Source: Flammeovirgaceae bacterium SG7u.111
GTDB taxonomy: Bacteria; Bacteroidota; Bacteroidia; Cytophagales; Flammeovirgaceae
DNA: 64,000 bases
Direction of reading: 5' to 3'
NCBI GenBank assembly: GCA_034044135.1
Contig: CP139021.1
Location: 7,230,001-7,294,000 of the forward strand
In this document: in pieces, positions 1-6,565 of the stretch
How positions within the stretch are numbered: the first letter of the stretch is position 1
Layout of the letters: each line of letters opens with the position of its first letter
Translations under genes and position numbers: made by a program
Notes under the pieces: model-generated
What the model was told of the DNA's origin: nothing
What the model saw: the letters and a program-made list of their open reading frames with translations, nothing else
Databases searched by the model: none

Positions 1-2
1 CT

Positions 3-224
3 TCTGTTGATAGGATAGCGATAGAAATGGCTATTTGCGAAATGCTAAACTTTTCAAGTATTCCTGTAAAAGTCACGATCAATGAGTATATTGACATTGC
101 AAAAACATACAGTACGCCCAAAAGCTGGCAGTTTGTAAATGGTATGCTAGATGAGATAGCCAAAAAACTGGAAGACGAAGGGCAGATAAGAAAGACAGGA
201 AGAGGGCTGATTGATAATAAATAA
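3..224 (+). CDS. nusB: Transcription antitermination factor NusB (C-terminal part, cut by window edge)
   Basis: The reading frame is open from the first bases, so the gene starts upstream of the window and only about 73 residues are visible. The segment around 'IPVKVTINEYIDIAKTYSTP' followed by 'FVNGMLDEIAKKL' matches the conserved C-terminal helices of the NusB/RsmB fold. NusB binds boxA RNA with NusE (ribosomal protein S10) and supports processive transcription of rRNA operons. The normal 'STPKSGQFVNG' motif reads 'STPKSWQFVNG' here, a conservative departure. It is the first gene of a same-strand run (YtxH, DUF1573, yajC, YbbR, coaE), an arrangement I associate with Cytophagales. Identification is firm although the N-terminus cannot be seen. 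Confidence 0.9.
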   Translation, partial: SVDRIAIEMAICEMLNFSSIPVKVTINEYIDIAKTYSTPKSWQFVNGMLDEIAKKLEDEGQIRKTGRGLIDNK

Positions 225-336
225 TAAATTAACTTTAGCACTTCCAAATTGGTTATAAGGGCATGGGCAGATAAAGCTTAAACATGTTCTAAATTAAATA
301 CTAAATCACTTTTTAATAATAAAAACCTAAAAAGCT

Positions 337-657
337 ATGAGCAGTAAAGGTGGAAGTAATTTATTGGCATTTATAGTTGGAGCTGCAGCAGGGGCTGCTG
401 TAGGTATTTTGTATGCTCCTGAAAAAGGGATCAATACAAGGGATAAGCTTAGGTACAAGCTTGACAAATATAAAGAGCAACTCCAAGAATTAATTGACGA
501 TTTGTTGGAAGAAGAAGGCGAAGAGTCTGTGAGCGAAGCGAGAAATAAAAGCCAAATGGTGATTTCAGATGCTATAAAGCATGCTGAGCAACTGATGAGC
601 GAAGTTGATGCGCTCAAAAAACAGATTACAACCCGAGAAAAAACAGTAGAAGAATAA
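337..657 (+). CDS. YtxH-domain small membrane-associated protein
   Basis: This 106-residue protein has an N-terminal glycine/alanine-rich hydrophobic segment (about residues 8-28, 'LLAFIVGAAAGAAVGILYAP') followed by a charged helical region likely to form a coiled coil. That is the standard YtxH layout: 'GAxxGAxxGxLxAPxxGxxTR', then a long amphipathic helix. YtxH proteins are general-stress-associated and of unknown biochemical role; the helix is thought to lie in or on the inner membrane. It sits 112 bp after nusB and is followed by a hairpin at 661-689. The family call is good but the function is unknown. Confidence 0.8.
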   Translation: MSSKGGSNLLAFIVGAAAGAAVGILYAPEKGINTRDKLRYKLDKYKEQLQELIDDLLEEEGEESVSEARNKSQMVISDAIKHAEQLMSEVDALKKQITTREKTVEE

Positions 658-660
658 TTG

Positions 661-689
661 AAGCCTAGCCCTATGGGCTGGTTTTTATA
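661..689 (+). terminator. Probable intrinsic terminator after the YtxH gene
   Basis: A stem AGCCC-TAT-GGGCT, extended by CC/GG across a one-base bulge, is followed by a run of five T. It lies directly after the YtxH stop codon, so the downstream genes probably have at least partly independent transcription. Confidence 0.55.
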
Positions 690-729
690 GTTGAACAATC
701 ACAAATTAATTAATGAAATAGAATTAGTT

Positions 730-1242
730 ATGATGAAAATTAGCAGAACTTTTATCATAGTACTTGCTATCCAACTTGCATTTGTTGGATGTGATAACCG
801 CAAGTCTGGAAGTAGCGAACAAGTAGCAGCTCCTACAACCGAAGAGGCGGCTTCTTCCTCAGAGACAAATTCAGGCGAAGCAGCAGCTTTAGCTGAGTTT
901 TCTTTTGAAGAAAAAAGTCATGATTTCGGTACGCTAAACGCAGGAGACGTGGTAACTCACGTATTCAAGTTTACCAATAGCGGTGAAGCTCCTATGCTTA
1001 TTCAAGATATTAGGACGACATGTGGATGTACCACGCCTGAATACACCAAAGAGCCAATTGGCCCTGGTGAAACTGGTGAGATCACGGTGCAGTTCAATAG
1101 TAAAGGAAAAGCTGGGGTACAGAATAAGAACATCACTATTTTTGCCAACACAAAAAATGGATCGGATGTGATAAGTATCCAGTGTGTGGTGAACCAAGTA
1201 CAAGAAGTAAAAGGTCCTTATAAAGACCAGCCTGCTTCATAG
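730..1242 (+). CDS. DUF1573 lipoprotein
   Basis: The start chosen is the ATG at 730, because it gives a classic lipoprotein signal (MMKISRTFIIVLAIQLAFVGC); an in-frame TTG at 691 would add 13 residues that spoil the signal. After the lipid-attachment Cys (about residue 21) there is a Ser/Ala/Glu-rich linker. From about residue 57 follows one DUF1573 immunoglobulin-like domain with the hallmark 'FEEKSHDFGTLNAGDVVTHVFKFTNSG' and 'TCGCTTPEY...PGETGEI'. DUF1573 proteins are abundant exported proteins of Bacteroidota and of unknown function. The conserved CGC cysteines are present. It sits between the YtxH gene and yajC. Confidence 0.85.
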   Translation: MMKISRTFIIVLAIQLAFVGCDNRKSGSSEQVAAPTTEEAASSSETNSGEAAALAEFSFEEKSHDFGTLNAGDVVTHVFKFTNSGEAPMLIQDIRTTCGCTTPEYTKEPIGPGETGEITVQFNSKGKAGVQNKNITIFANTKNGSDVISIQCVVNQVQEVKGPYKDQPAS

Positions 1243-1267
1243 AAGAGCAACTTTTTTATAATTTATA

Positions 1268-1594
1268 ATGTACAGCGAATTAAGTATGATACTATTACAG
1301 GCGGGCTTAAATCCGCAATTGATGAATGTTTTGTTCATCGGCGGAATGATCCTTATTTTTTACTTTTTTATGATAAGGCCTCAACAGCAAAAGCAAAAAA
1401 AGCAAAAAGAGTTTGCCAGCTCAGTGAAGAAAGGCGACGACGTGGTAACTATTGGGGGGATGTATGGAAAGATTGCATCTTCAGAAGGAGATACCGTTTT
1501 GTTAGAAGTTGATAGGGGGGTGAAAATAAGAATGGATAAAAGTTCTATCTCTTTCGAAAACACAGCTCTTTTAAAAAAGAAAAACGAATCGTAG
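1268..1594 (+). CDS. yajC: Preprotein translocase subunit YajC
   Basis: A 108-residue protein with one N-terminal transmembrane helix (about residues 17-37), ending in the family hallmark 'FFMIRPQQQKQKK'. A cytoplasmic domain follows containing 'GDDVVTIGGMYGKI' and 'VLLEVDRGVKIRMDKSSI'. YajC is the small accessory subunit of the SecDF-YajC complex that assists Sec-dependent export. secD/secF are not adjacent here; instead the gene lies 25 bp after the DUF1573 gene. Length and motifs are typical. Confidence 0.95.
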   Translation: MYSELSMILLQAGLNPQLMNVLFIGGMILIFYFFMIRPQQQKQKKQKEFASSVKKGDDVVTIGGMYGKIASSEGDTVLLEVDRGVKIRMDKSSISFENTALLKKKNES

Positions 1595-1640
1595 AAATTT
1601 GAAAACGATTTTTCTCTAAACAGCATTTGATGCTTAACTT

Positions 1641-1687
1641 AAACTGAAAATTCTGATTTCTAAAATCTGGGTTTTCAGTTTTTTTAT
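1641..1687 (+). terminator. Intrinsic terminator after yajC
   Basis: AACTGAAAA and TTTTCAGTT form the stem, separated by about 22 bases, and a run of seven T follows. It lies about 50 bp past the yajC stop and separates yajC from the YbbR-domain gene. Confidence 0.65.
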
Positions 1688-1768
1688 TCCTTAAATTAAT
1701 ACCTATTATTCTATCTTATTTGTCATAAATAAGAATTGTCAATATTCTATTGGGAAGCATAGAAACAT

Positions 1769-2806
1769 ATGAAGGTCAAAGAATTTTTAAAGAAAATAAA
1801 GCTACCTGAAAATGAGCAGGTCAATCTGCCCAGTTTGAAAGGGGTGTTGGATTGGTCTAAGTACACTATTGAAAAAATGAAAGGCTGGGACTGGAAGGTA
1901 ATTTCCATTTGTTTCGGAACGGCTTTTACCTTTTGGATATTCAATGCACTCAACGATTCTCACACCGATGATGTTTCTATCCCTGTAGAATTACTTTATG
2001 ACGGAGAGAATGTGGTCACCTTGGTGAAGCCTCCTGAATCCATCACCGTCAATGTGTCGGGTAATGGCTGGAATTTGCTCAATAAGGTGGTTAATGTGGC
2101 ACAAGAGCCTATTGAAGTGATGCTCAACAAAAAATCGTTGTTAGAGCTTAATCATATCATGACCAATAATCTATTGCCCCAAGTGGTGAACAGGTTTAGG
2201 GAAATGCAGGTAAATTATATCTTGGAAGATTCCCTTTATTTCGACTTCGATACCATTGCCACTAAAAAAGTACAATTGGCCCTCAGGGAGTCGGATATCG
2301 AGCTAAAGGATAATTATAAGATTATTTCTTCTTTAAAAATAGAACCTGACGAAGCAATCCTTACAGGAGCTGCTACGCTATTGAGCAAATACCCCGATAC
2401 CATTCGAATATTTTTGGATGAAACGGATATAGATGCTGATTTTGAACAGATGGTGAAAATTGCCTATCCCGAGCATAGATTGGTGAGTGTAGATACTGAG
2501 GAAACTAAGGTCAAATTTATGGTAGCCCAGTTTGACAAGCGAACGATGCGTGTGAAACCTGAAGTAGTTAATTTTACCATCCCCGAAGGTAAAAAAATCA
2601 CCATTATCCCTTCGGAGGCTACGGTGGAGTATATGATAGAAGTGGATGAACATTATATTCCACAAGACTCCCTAAAGGTACTGCTAGACTATAGAACGAC
2701 GAGTAAGGTCGATTCCACTATTTCAGCCCAACTGAAATACCCTAGCTACATGATAGAAACGAACGTGGTGCCCAAAAAATTTGTGATCAGTATAGGAGAT
2801 GAGTAA
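1769..2806 (+). CDS. YbbR-domain (CdaR-like) membrane protein
   Basis: A 345-residue protein with a cytoplasmic N-terminal stretch of about 45 residues, one transmembrane helix ('VISICFGTAFTFWIFNAL', about 45-62) and an extracytoplasmic region of several YbbR-like repeats. The first repeat is recognised by 'SIPVELLYDGENVVTLVKPPESITVNVSG'. In Firmicutes, YbbR/CdaR regulates the diadenylate cyclase CdaA; in Bacteroidota the partner is often unlinked, and no cyclase gene is visible in this window. Its last 8 bases overlap the start of coaE in another frame, which suggests translational coupling. Confidence 0.8.
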   Translation: MKVKEFLKKIKLPENEQVNLPSLKGVLDWSKYTIEKMKGWDWKVISICFGTAFTFWIFNALNDSHTDDVSIPVELLYDGENVVTLVKPPESITVNVSGNGWNLLNKVVNVAQEPIEVMLNKKSLLELNHIMTNNLLPQVVNRFREMQVNYILEDSLYFDFDTIATKKVQLALRESDIELKDNYKIISSLKIEPDEAILTGAATLLSKYPDTIRIFLDETDIDADFEQMVKIAYPEHRLVSVDTEETKVKFMVAQFDKRTMRVKPEVVNFTIPEGKKITIIPSEATVEYMIEVDEHYIPQDSLKVLLDYRTTSKVDSTISAQLKYPSYMIETNVVPKKFVISIGDE

Positions 2807-3395
2807 GCCCAAACTGATAGGAATAACAGGCGGAATAGGCTCGGGAAAGTCCTTGGTCTGCAAGGTTTTTTCCACCCTGGGTATTCCCGTGTATTATGCT
2901 GACGACCGTGCCAAATGGCTCATGCACCATGACCCTGTTTTGAAGAAAGGTTTGATAGAAGCTTTTGGCGAGGAAAGCTATGATGCCAATGGCATGCTGA
3001 ACAGGACCTATCTGGCTTCAGTGGTTTTTTCTAATGAGGAAAAGTTGAAAACCATGAACGGCTTGGTGCATCCCCGAGTAGCCGCAGATTTTAAAAATTG
3101 GGCGAAGGAAAACAAGGACAAACCCTACCTCCTAAAAGAAGCGGCCCTGCTTTTTGAAAGCGGCTCATACAAATCCCTCGACGAAGTAATCACCGTTTAT
3201 GCCTCGGAAGAAGAGCGAATAAAAAGAGTGCTAAAAAGAGATACCCACCGCACAGAAAACGACATCAAAGCCATCATCAAAAAACAATTCACCGAAGAGC
3301 AACGACAAGAGCTAGCTTCCTTTGTAATAGACAACAGCGGGGAAAAAATGCTGATTCCTCAGGTGTTAGAGGTGGATGGGAGGTTGAATGGGTAA
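2799..3395 (+). CDS. coaE: Dephospho-CoA kinase
   Basis: This enzyme phosphorylates the 3'-OH of dephospho-CoA, the last step of coenzyme A synthesis. The P-loop GGIGSGKS lies at residues 11-18. The family segments 'YADDRAKWLM', 'VHPRVAADFKNWA' and 'LLFESGSYKSLDEVITVYASEEERIKRVLKRD' follow in order. At 198 residues it has the usual family length. It overlaps the upstream YbbR gene by 8 bp and is the last gene of the run that starts with nusB. Only 18 bases separate its stop from the end of the convergent interrupted gene. Confidence 0.95.
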   Translation: MSKPKLIGITGGIGSGKSLVCKVFSTLGIPVYYADDRAKWLMHHDPVLKKGLIEAFGEESYDANGMLNRTYLASVVFSNEEKLKTMNGLVHPRVAADFKNWAKENKDKPYLLKEAALLFESGSYKSLDEVITVYASEEERIKRVLKRDTHRTENDIKAIIKKQFTEEQRQELASFVIDNSGEKMLIPQVLEVDGRLNG

Positions 3396-3413
3396 GAGTT
3401 ATAATAGCCATTA

Positions 3414-3938
3414 CTAATAGCCTAAAGAGTTTTTAAAAGGACTTTCGAGGGTTTTCCATTTTGTGGTATTTAGTTTTTTTCCGTCAATATTCATAGGGGT
3501 AAATCTAACTTTATAACTTCCTTCATTATTAAATGTAAAACCACCAGCACACATTCCGTGTCCAACTCTTATTATTCCTGTCCTTGCTCCAATAATAAAT
3601 GTACTTGAAGTTTTAGTAGTTTCATCATACACTTCTGTTTTATACCAAACTTCTGATTCTGGTAAATTATTTGGCTGAAATACGGCATAAGCAGCAGGCC
3701 CACAACCGTAGTATTCTACTTCCATTTGAACAAATTTTAAACTTAAATTTAGGTTTAATTCTGGTGAATGACTTTCTGTAACCTCCCAAGCTACTGGTTC
3801 ATGTTCTGCGTTTGAAGAATTATATCTAGTTAACTCATGATAATTTTCACTCTCTGTTAAATGAGAAAATTTTAGAAAATACTTCTTGTTGAGTTCTAAT
3901 TTTATTGATGGTTTAAAAACTGCCTGAGTTAAATCCAT
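3414..3938 (-). pseudogene. C-terminal part of a secreted-protein gene split by an ISL3-family element
   Basis: About 172 codons (to position 3932) continue, in the same frame, the N-terminal fragment on the far side of the insertion sequence. Removing 3940-5073 and one copy of the 7-bp duplication ATCCATT restores an uninterrupted 257-residue reading frame through the junction '...IGQMD-LTQAVF...'. The apparent ATG start of this fragment is created by the duplicated target (ATGGAT) and is not the original start. The sequence is rich in beta-type motifs, with isolated cysteines ('YYGCGPAAY', 'GHGMCAGGF'). I do not recognise a family. The fragment lacks a signal peptide and is probably not exported. 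Confidence 0.8.
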
Positions 3939-3939
3939 T

Positions 3940-5073
3940 GGTTCTTTATGAATTTACTTGAAACTGGTATTTTGCAAATACAAAGTAAATCATCTTGATG
4001 AAGTTGTCTTTAGACCGAAACCCTCTAGCAACCCGTTTAATGATTTGAATTTTAGAATTGAGCCCCTCTAAGATACCGTTATTAATCTTAGATTGAGCGT
4101 ATTGAACAATTCCATCAAAATGGCTTTTAATCGATTTAGTGATCGGATTGGTTTCCATGGTTTCCTGGGCGAGGTCCATAATGAAGCACAGTTGGGCTTT
4201 TAGCTCTTGAAATTGATCTTTCCGATAAAAAGTATCTATCCTTTCCATTGATAGTTCAATTTGAGCTTGAAAGCAATAAGCCTTTTCCCCAAGTCGATCT
4301 AGATGTTTGTAGAGAAGTTTGATCACATGCCATTTGTCAAAAGTAACCTTAGCCTGTGGAAAACACTGTTTGGCCCCCTTGATGAAGGCAGGGGACATAT
4401 CAATGGAAATTTCTTCTACTGCTTCTGGATAGGGATGATCTTGCTTAAATCGGGCAACACATTCAGAAGATCTACCTTCGTAACTACCGGGTAGTTGCCA
4501 AGTATCTAGATCAAAAAAGCTGGTGATGTATCCATGTCCCTTACGGGTAGAGGTTTCATCATAAGCAATCCTAGAGGCTGTATGCTGACTATAGTAGTCA
4601 TCTTCAAGATGTTGGGTATAATGATGATAAATATGCTCAACCCGTTGGACTCGAATGCCAAGTGTCCTGGCTACTGCCGTAAAACAATGGTGGATATGCA
4701 TCAAACGCATGACTTCTTGCTCAAACATAAGTGTGAACCGCGAATAATCTCTAGAAAAGGAAACCTCTGCCTTAGATAGTTTACCGGTATCCCTATCTTT
4801 GTATATAGGAAGCTTACAATGGATAAAACAGCGGTATTGAAAAAGCTTTAAGTGTTCCCAGGTACGGTCGTAATAGCTATGAATAGAGCATTTTTTTGGG
4901 GTAGCTTCAGGTGAAACCTCTAAATATAGATGTACAGTGTTGCTAGGCTCGTCACGTTCTGCTAGAACTAACTCAAAAGGTGGTAGAACAGGAAGTAAGT
5001 CACTAAATTGAGATAGAAAATTCATCGTTTTTTGAATACAAAGATAAGCGTTCAAGTAAATTCATAAAGAGCC
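3940..5073 (-). mobile_element. ISL3-family insertion sequence, 1134 bp, intact
   Basis: The ends are 23-bp inverted repeats with one mismatch: left 3940-3962 begins GGTTCTTTATG and right 5051-5073, read inward, begins GGCTCTTTATG. A GGCTCT start is typical of ISL3 ends. The direct repeat ATCCATT abuts both ends (3933-3939 and 5074-5080); I see 7 bp, whereas 8 bp is usual for this family. A single transposase gene with a complete DDE triad fills the element. Near-perfect ends and an unbroken transposase indicate a recent insertion. The element interrupts a secreted-protein gene on the same strand. Confidence 0.92.
3946..5025 (-). CDS. ISL3-family DDE transposase
   Basis: The enzyme that cuts and pastes the surrounding insertion sequence. 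Counting from the ATG at 5025 (359 residues), the candidate catalytic residues are Asp156 in 'RIAYDETSTRKGHGY', Asp209 in 'ISIDMSPAF' and Glu320 in 'INNGILEGLNSKIQ', in the spacing and context of the ISL3 transposase domain (DDE_Tnp_ISL3). An upstream in-frame TTG at 5055 lies inside the right inverted repeat and is a less likely start. The N-terminal zinc-ribbon seen in longer ISL3 transposases is not evident, and the protein is shorter than the usual 400 or so residues. The catalytic core is intact. Confidence 0.9.
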   Translation of the reverse strand: MNFLSQFSDLLPVLPPFELVLAERDEPSNTVHLYLEVSPEATPKKCSIHSYYDRTWEHLKLFQYRCFIHCKLPIYKDRDTGKLSKAEVSFSRDYSRFTLMFEQEVMRLMHIHHCFTAVARTLGIRVQRVEHIYHHYTQHLEDDYYSQHTASRIAYDETSTRKGHGYITSFFDLDTWQLPGSYEGRSSECVARFKQDHPYPEAVEEISIDMSPAFIKGAKQCFPQAKVTFDKWHVIKLLYKHLDRLGEKAYCFQAQIELSMERIDTFYRKDQFQELKAQLCFIMDLAQETMETNPITKSIKSHFDGIVQYAQSKINNGILEGLNSKIQIIKRVARGFRSKDNFIKMIYFVFAKYQFQVNS

Positions 5074-5328
5074 ATCCATTTGTCCTATTAATACTTCTTC
5101 TAATAGTAAATCTACTATTGTCCCATCTTCACTTTCCAAATATGCTTGCCTGTTCTTGCTAAATGAATTAATTACTTTTTGGCTATATGAGTAGCCTTCT
5201 ATAATAAATATTGAATTTTGACTTATTTCTCTTTTTTCTGGGTAGAATTTAAATCCAGAGAAAGCACACTCAGCATATGATAGCTGGATAGTGAAGGACA
5301 AGGTTAATATCAGAAAGGCCTTTTTCAT
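5062..5328 (-). pseudogene. N-terminal part of the IS-interrupted secreted-protein gene
   Basis: The first 85 codons (5328 down to 5074) encode a signal peptide (MKKAFLILTLSFTIQLSYAE, cleavage likely after Ala) and the start of a mature domain. The last three codons before the stop (Gly-Ser-Leu) come from the inverted repeat of the inserted ISL3 element. The frame continues exactly into the fragment at 3414-3932 once the element is removed. The intact protein of about 257 residues would be exported. No family was recognised. Both parts are on the minus strand and the promoter should lie just above 5328. Confidence 0.8.
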
Positions 5329-5434
5329 TTTGTTGAATTTGAATGAATTCTCAATAAATATACAAACATCGCTTTAAATAACAATAGAACATTGCTTAGT
5401 TAGATATTCGAGAATTTCTAAATCCAAAACAAAA

Positions 5435-5472
5435 AAAACTGGTCAAGCCTCCTAAAAAGCCTGACCAGTTTT
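5435..5472 (-). terminator. Intrinsic terminator of dinD
   Basis: An 11-bp perfect stem (AAAACTGGTCA with TGACCAGTTTT) encloses a 16-base loop and continues into a T run on the minus strand. It is nearly identical to the leuS terminator at 6488-6525, with a paired base change that keeps the stem intact. Confidence 0.85.
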
Positions 5473-5488
5473 AAATCACCACATTCAA
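5441..5488. repeat. Direct repeat copy 1: duplicated leuS 3' end plus terminator
   Basis: Two blocks match the leuS end: 26 bp at 5441-5466 are identical to 6494-6519, and 19 bp at 5464-5482 are identical to 6541-6559. The second block includes the complement of the last LeuS codons (Val-Val-Ile-stop), and similarity runs on to about 5488 with one mismatch before it fades. The copy lies immediately downstream of dinD. Confidence 0.8.
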
Positions 5489-5501
5489 GACCCATTATAA
5501 G

Positions 5502-6344
5502 CTACTTGTTATCTTTCTTAATGTCCTTTAGGATTTTCTTTTCTGTACTATCCATTCTGCGCTGCACTTTTTTGATATCTTCTTCAGGTGGCAACTCTTC
5601 GGGCTTAACCCCTCTTGTTAACAGCATTTTACGCACTTCTTTATTATTATCAACATGTTCCTTTGTGATTTGCTTATTGCCAGATAAATCCTTATCCACC
5701 ACATTATGACTGGTTAGCTCGGAAGCAAAATCCTTTGCTTTTATCATCAGTGTTGGTAGAAAATCAGCCAGAGGTCTGTTTGTTGGTACACCTAATTTCT
5801 TTTTCATAAATTGAGTGGTTCTTCCACCAAACAAAGCTTTATCTCCCTCCGACCGAATTAAAGCAAAACTTCTATTATCAACTCCTCTTTCGTAAATTAT
5901 TCCCGAAAGTTTCTTCTCCGATTTGGATAACTTTTCTCTTGCAGTTACCCTGGCAATATCTAGAAGTCTTTGCTCAATTAATTCCTGCTTTCTTGTCTGA
6001 ACGGCAAAGTGTGTTTGGGCAAATGCAACTTCGGGTTTGGACGCATCTCCATTTTGTGCTACAAGATAACATGCATATCTCGTCAGTGCTACATCTTGAA
6101 CTTCTCTTTGTCCACCTTTTCCTATTTCTATCATTTTGGTGACACCAACGAAATGATCTAATTCATGCTCTCCTGAGTTTTCACATGACTTTACCGCTTT
6201 TTGAATGGTATTAGTAAAATTGCGCCAATCTGAGTAGCCCAAAATCACCTGCAGTTCACGTCCACTCCAGCATTCCAGTCCGTCAAGGTCGTAACAGGCT
6301 TCTTCAAATTTTTCGAAAAGCTCTGCAATTAGTTCTTTTTTCAT
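5502..6344 (-). CDS. dinD: DNA damage-inducible protein D (DinD, BRO-N-like)
   Basis: The 280-residue protein has an N-terminal BRO/antirepressor-like domain ('CWSGRELQVILGYSDWRNFTNTIQKA', about residues 25-50), then 'VTKMIEIGKGGQREVQDVALTRYACYLVAQNGD' and 'VAFAQTHFAVQTRKQELIEQRL', all hallmarks of DinD. In E. coli, DinD is a LexA-controlled SOS protein reported to inhibit RecA activity. The C-terminus is highly charged. The gene sits alone between two copies of the leuS 3' end and terminator, which suggests it was acquired there. An inverted repeat at 6382-6401 overlapping a TAATTTTG box may be its operator/promoter. DinD genes are patchily distributed and often horizontally moved. Confidence 0.9.
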   Translation of the reverse strand: MKKELIAELFEKFEEACYDLDGLECWSGRELQVILGYSDWRNFTNTIQKAVKSCENSGEHELDHFVGVTKMIEIGKGGQREVQDVALTRYACYLVAQNGDASKPEVAFAQTHFAVQTRKQELIEQRLLDIARVTAREKLSKSEKKLSGIIYERGVDNRSFALIRSEGDKALFGGRTTQFMKKKLGVPTNRPLADFLPTLMIKAKDFASELTSHNVVDKDLSGNKQITKEHVDNNKEVRKMLLTRGVKPEELPPEEDIKKVQRRMDSTEKKILKDIKKDNK

Positions 6345-6381
6345 GCCGTACGAAGTTTCAATTTTTTAGGAAGGTTTTCTA

Positions 6382-6401
6382 GGTAGCAAAATTAGGCTAC
6401 C
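6382..6401 (-). promoter_or_regulatory. Possible dinD operator overlapping a -7 box
   Basis: GGTAGC and GCTACC form an inverted repeat with an 8-base spacer. On the minus strand the spacer region carries TAATTTTG, which fits the Bacteroidota -7 consensus TAnnTTTG, about 45 bp upstream of the dinD ATG. No TTG is found at the ideal -33 spacing, so the promoter call is tentative. The SOS repressor site of this group is not known to me. Confidence 0.35.
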
Positions 6402-6487
6402 CATTACGGCTAGTTTTAATTTACAAACAAAAGAGGTTTTTCACAACTACTTCAATGACCACCCTTCCAAAGCATAATAGCAAAACA

Positions 6488-6525
6488 AAAACAGGTCAAG
6501 CCTCCTAAAAAGCCTGACCTGTTTT
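6488..6525 (-). terminator. Intrinsic terminator of leuS
   Basis: An 11-bp perfect stem (AAAACAGGTCA with TGACCTGTTTT) is followed by a T-rich tract on the minus strand. It lies 22 bp past the leuS stop codon. Confidence 0.85.
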
Positions 6526-6565
6526 AACTCGTAACTAGTAACCAGTTTTAAATCACCACGTTCAC
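6494..6565. repeat. Direct repeat copy 2: genuine leuS 3' end and terminator
   Basis: This is the counterpart of the repeat at 5441-5488. The two shared blocks are separated here by about 21 extra bases (6520-6540) that are missing downstream of dinD. The block at 6541-6559 covers the leuS stop codon. The pair brackets dinD and about 150 bp of its upstream DNA. Confidence 0.8.
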
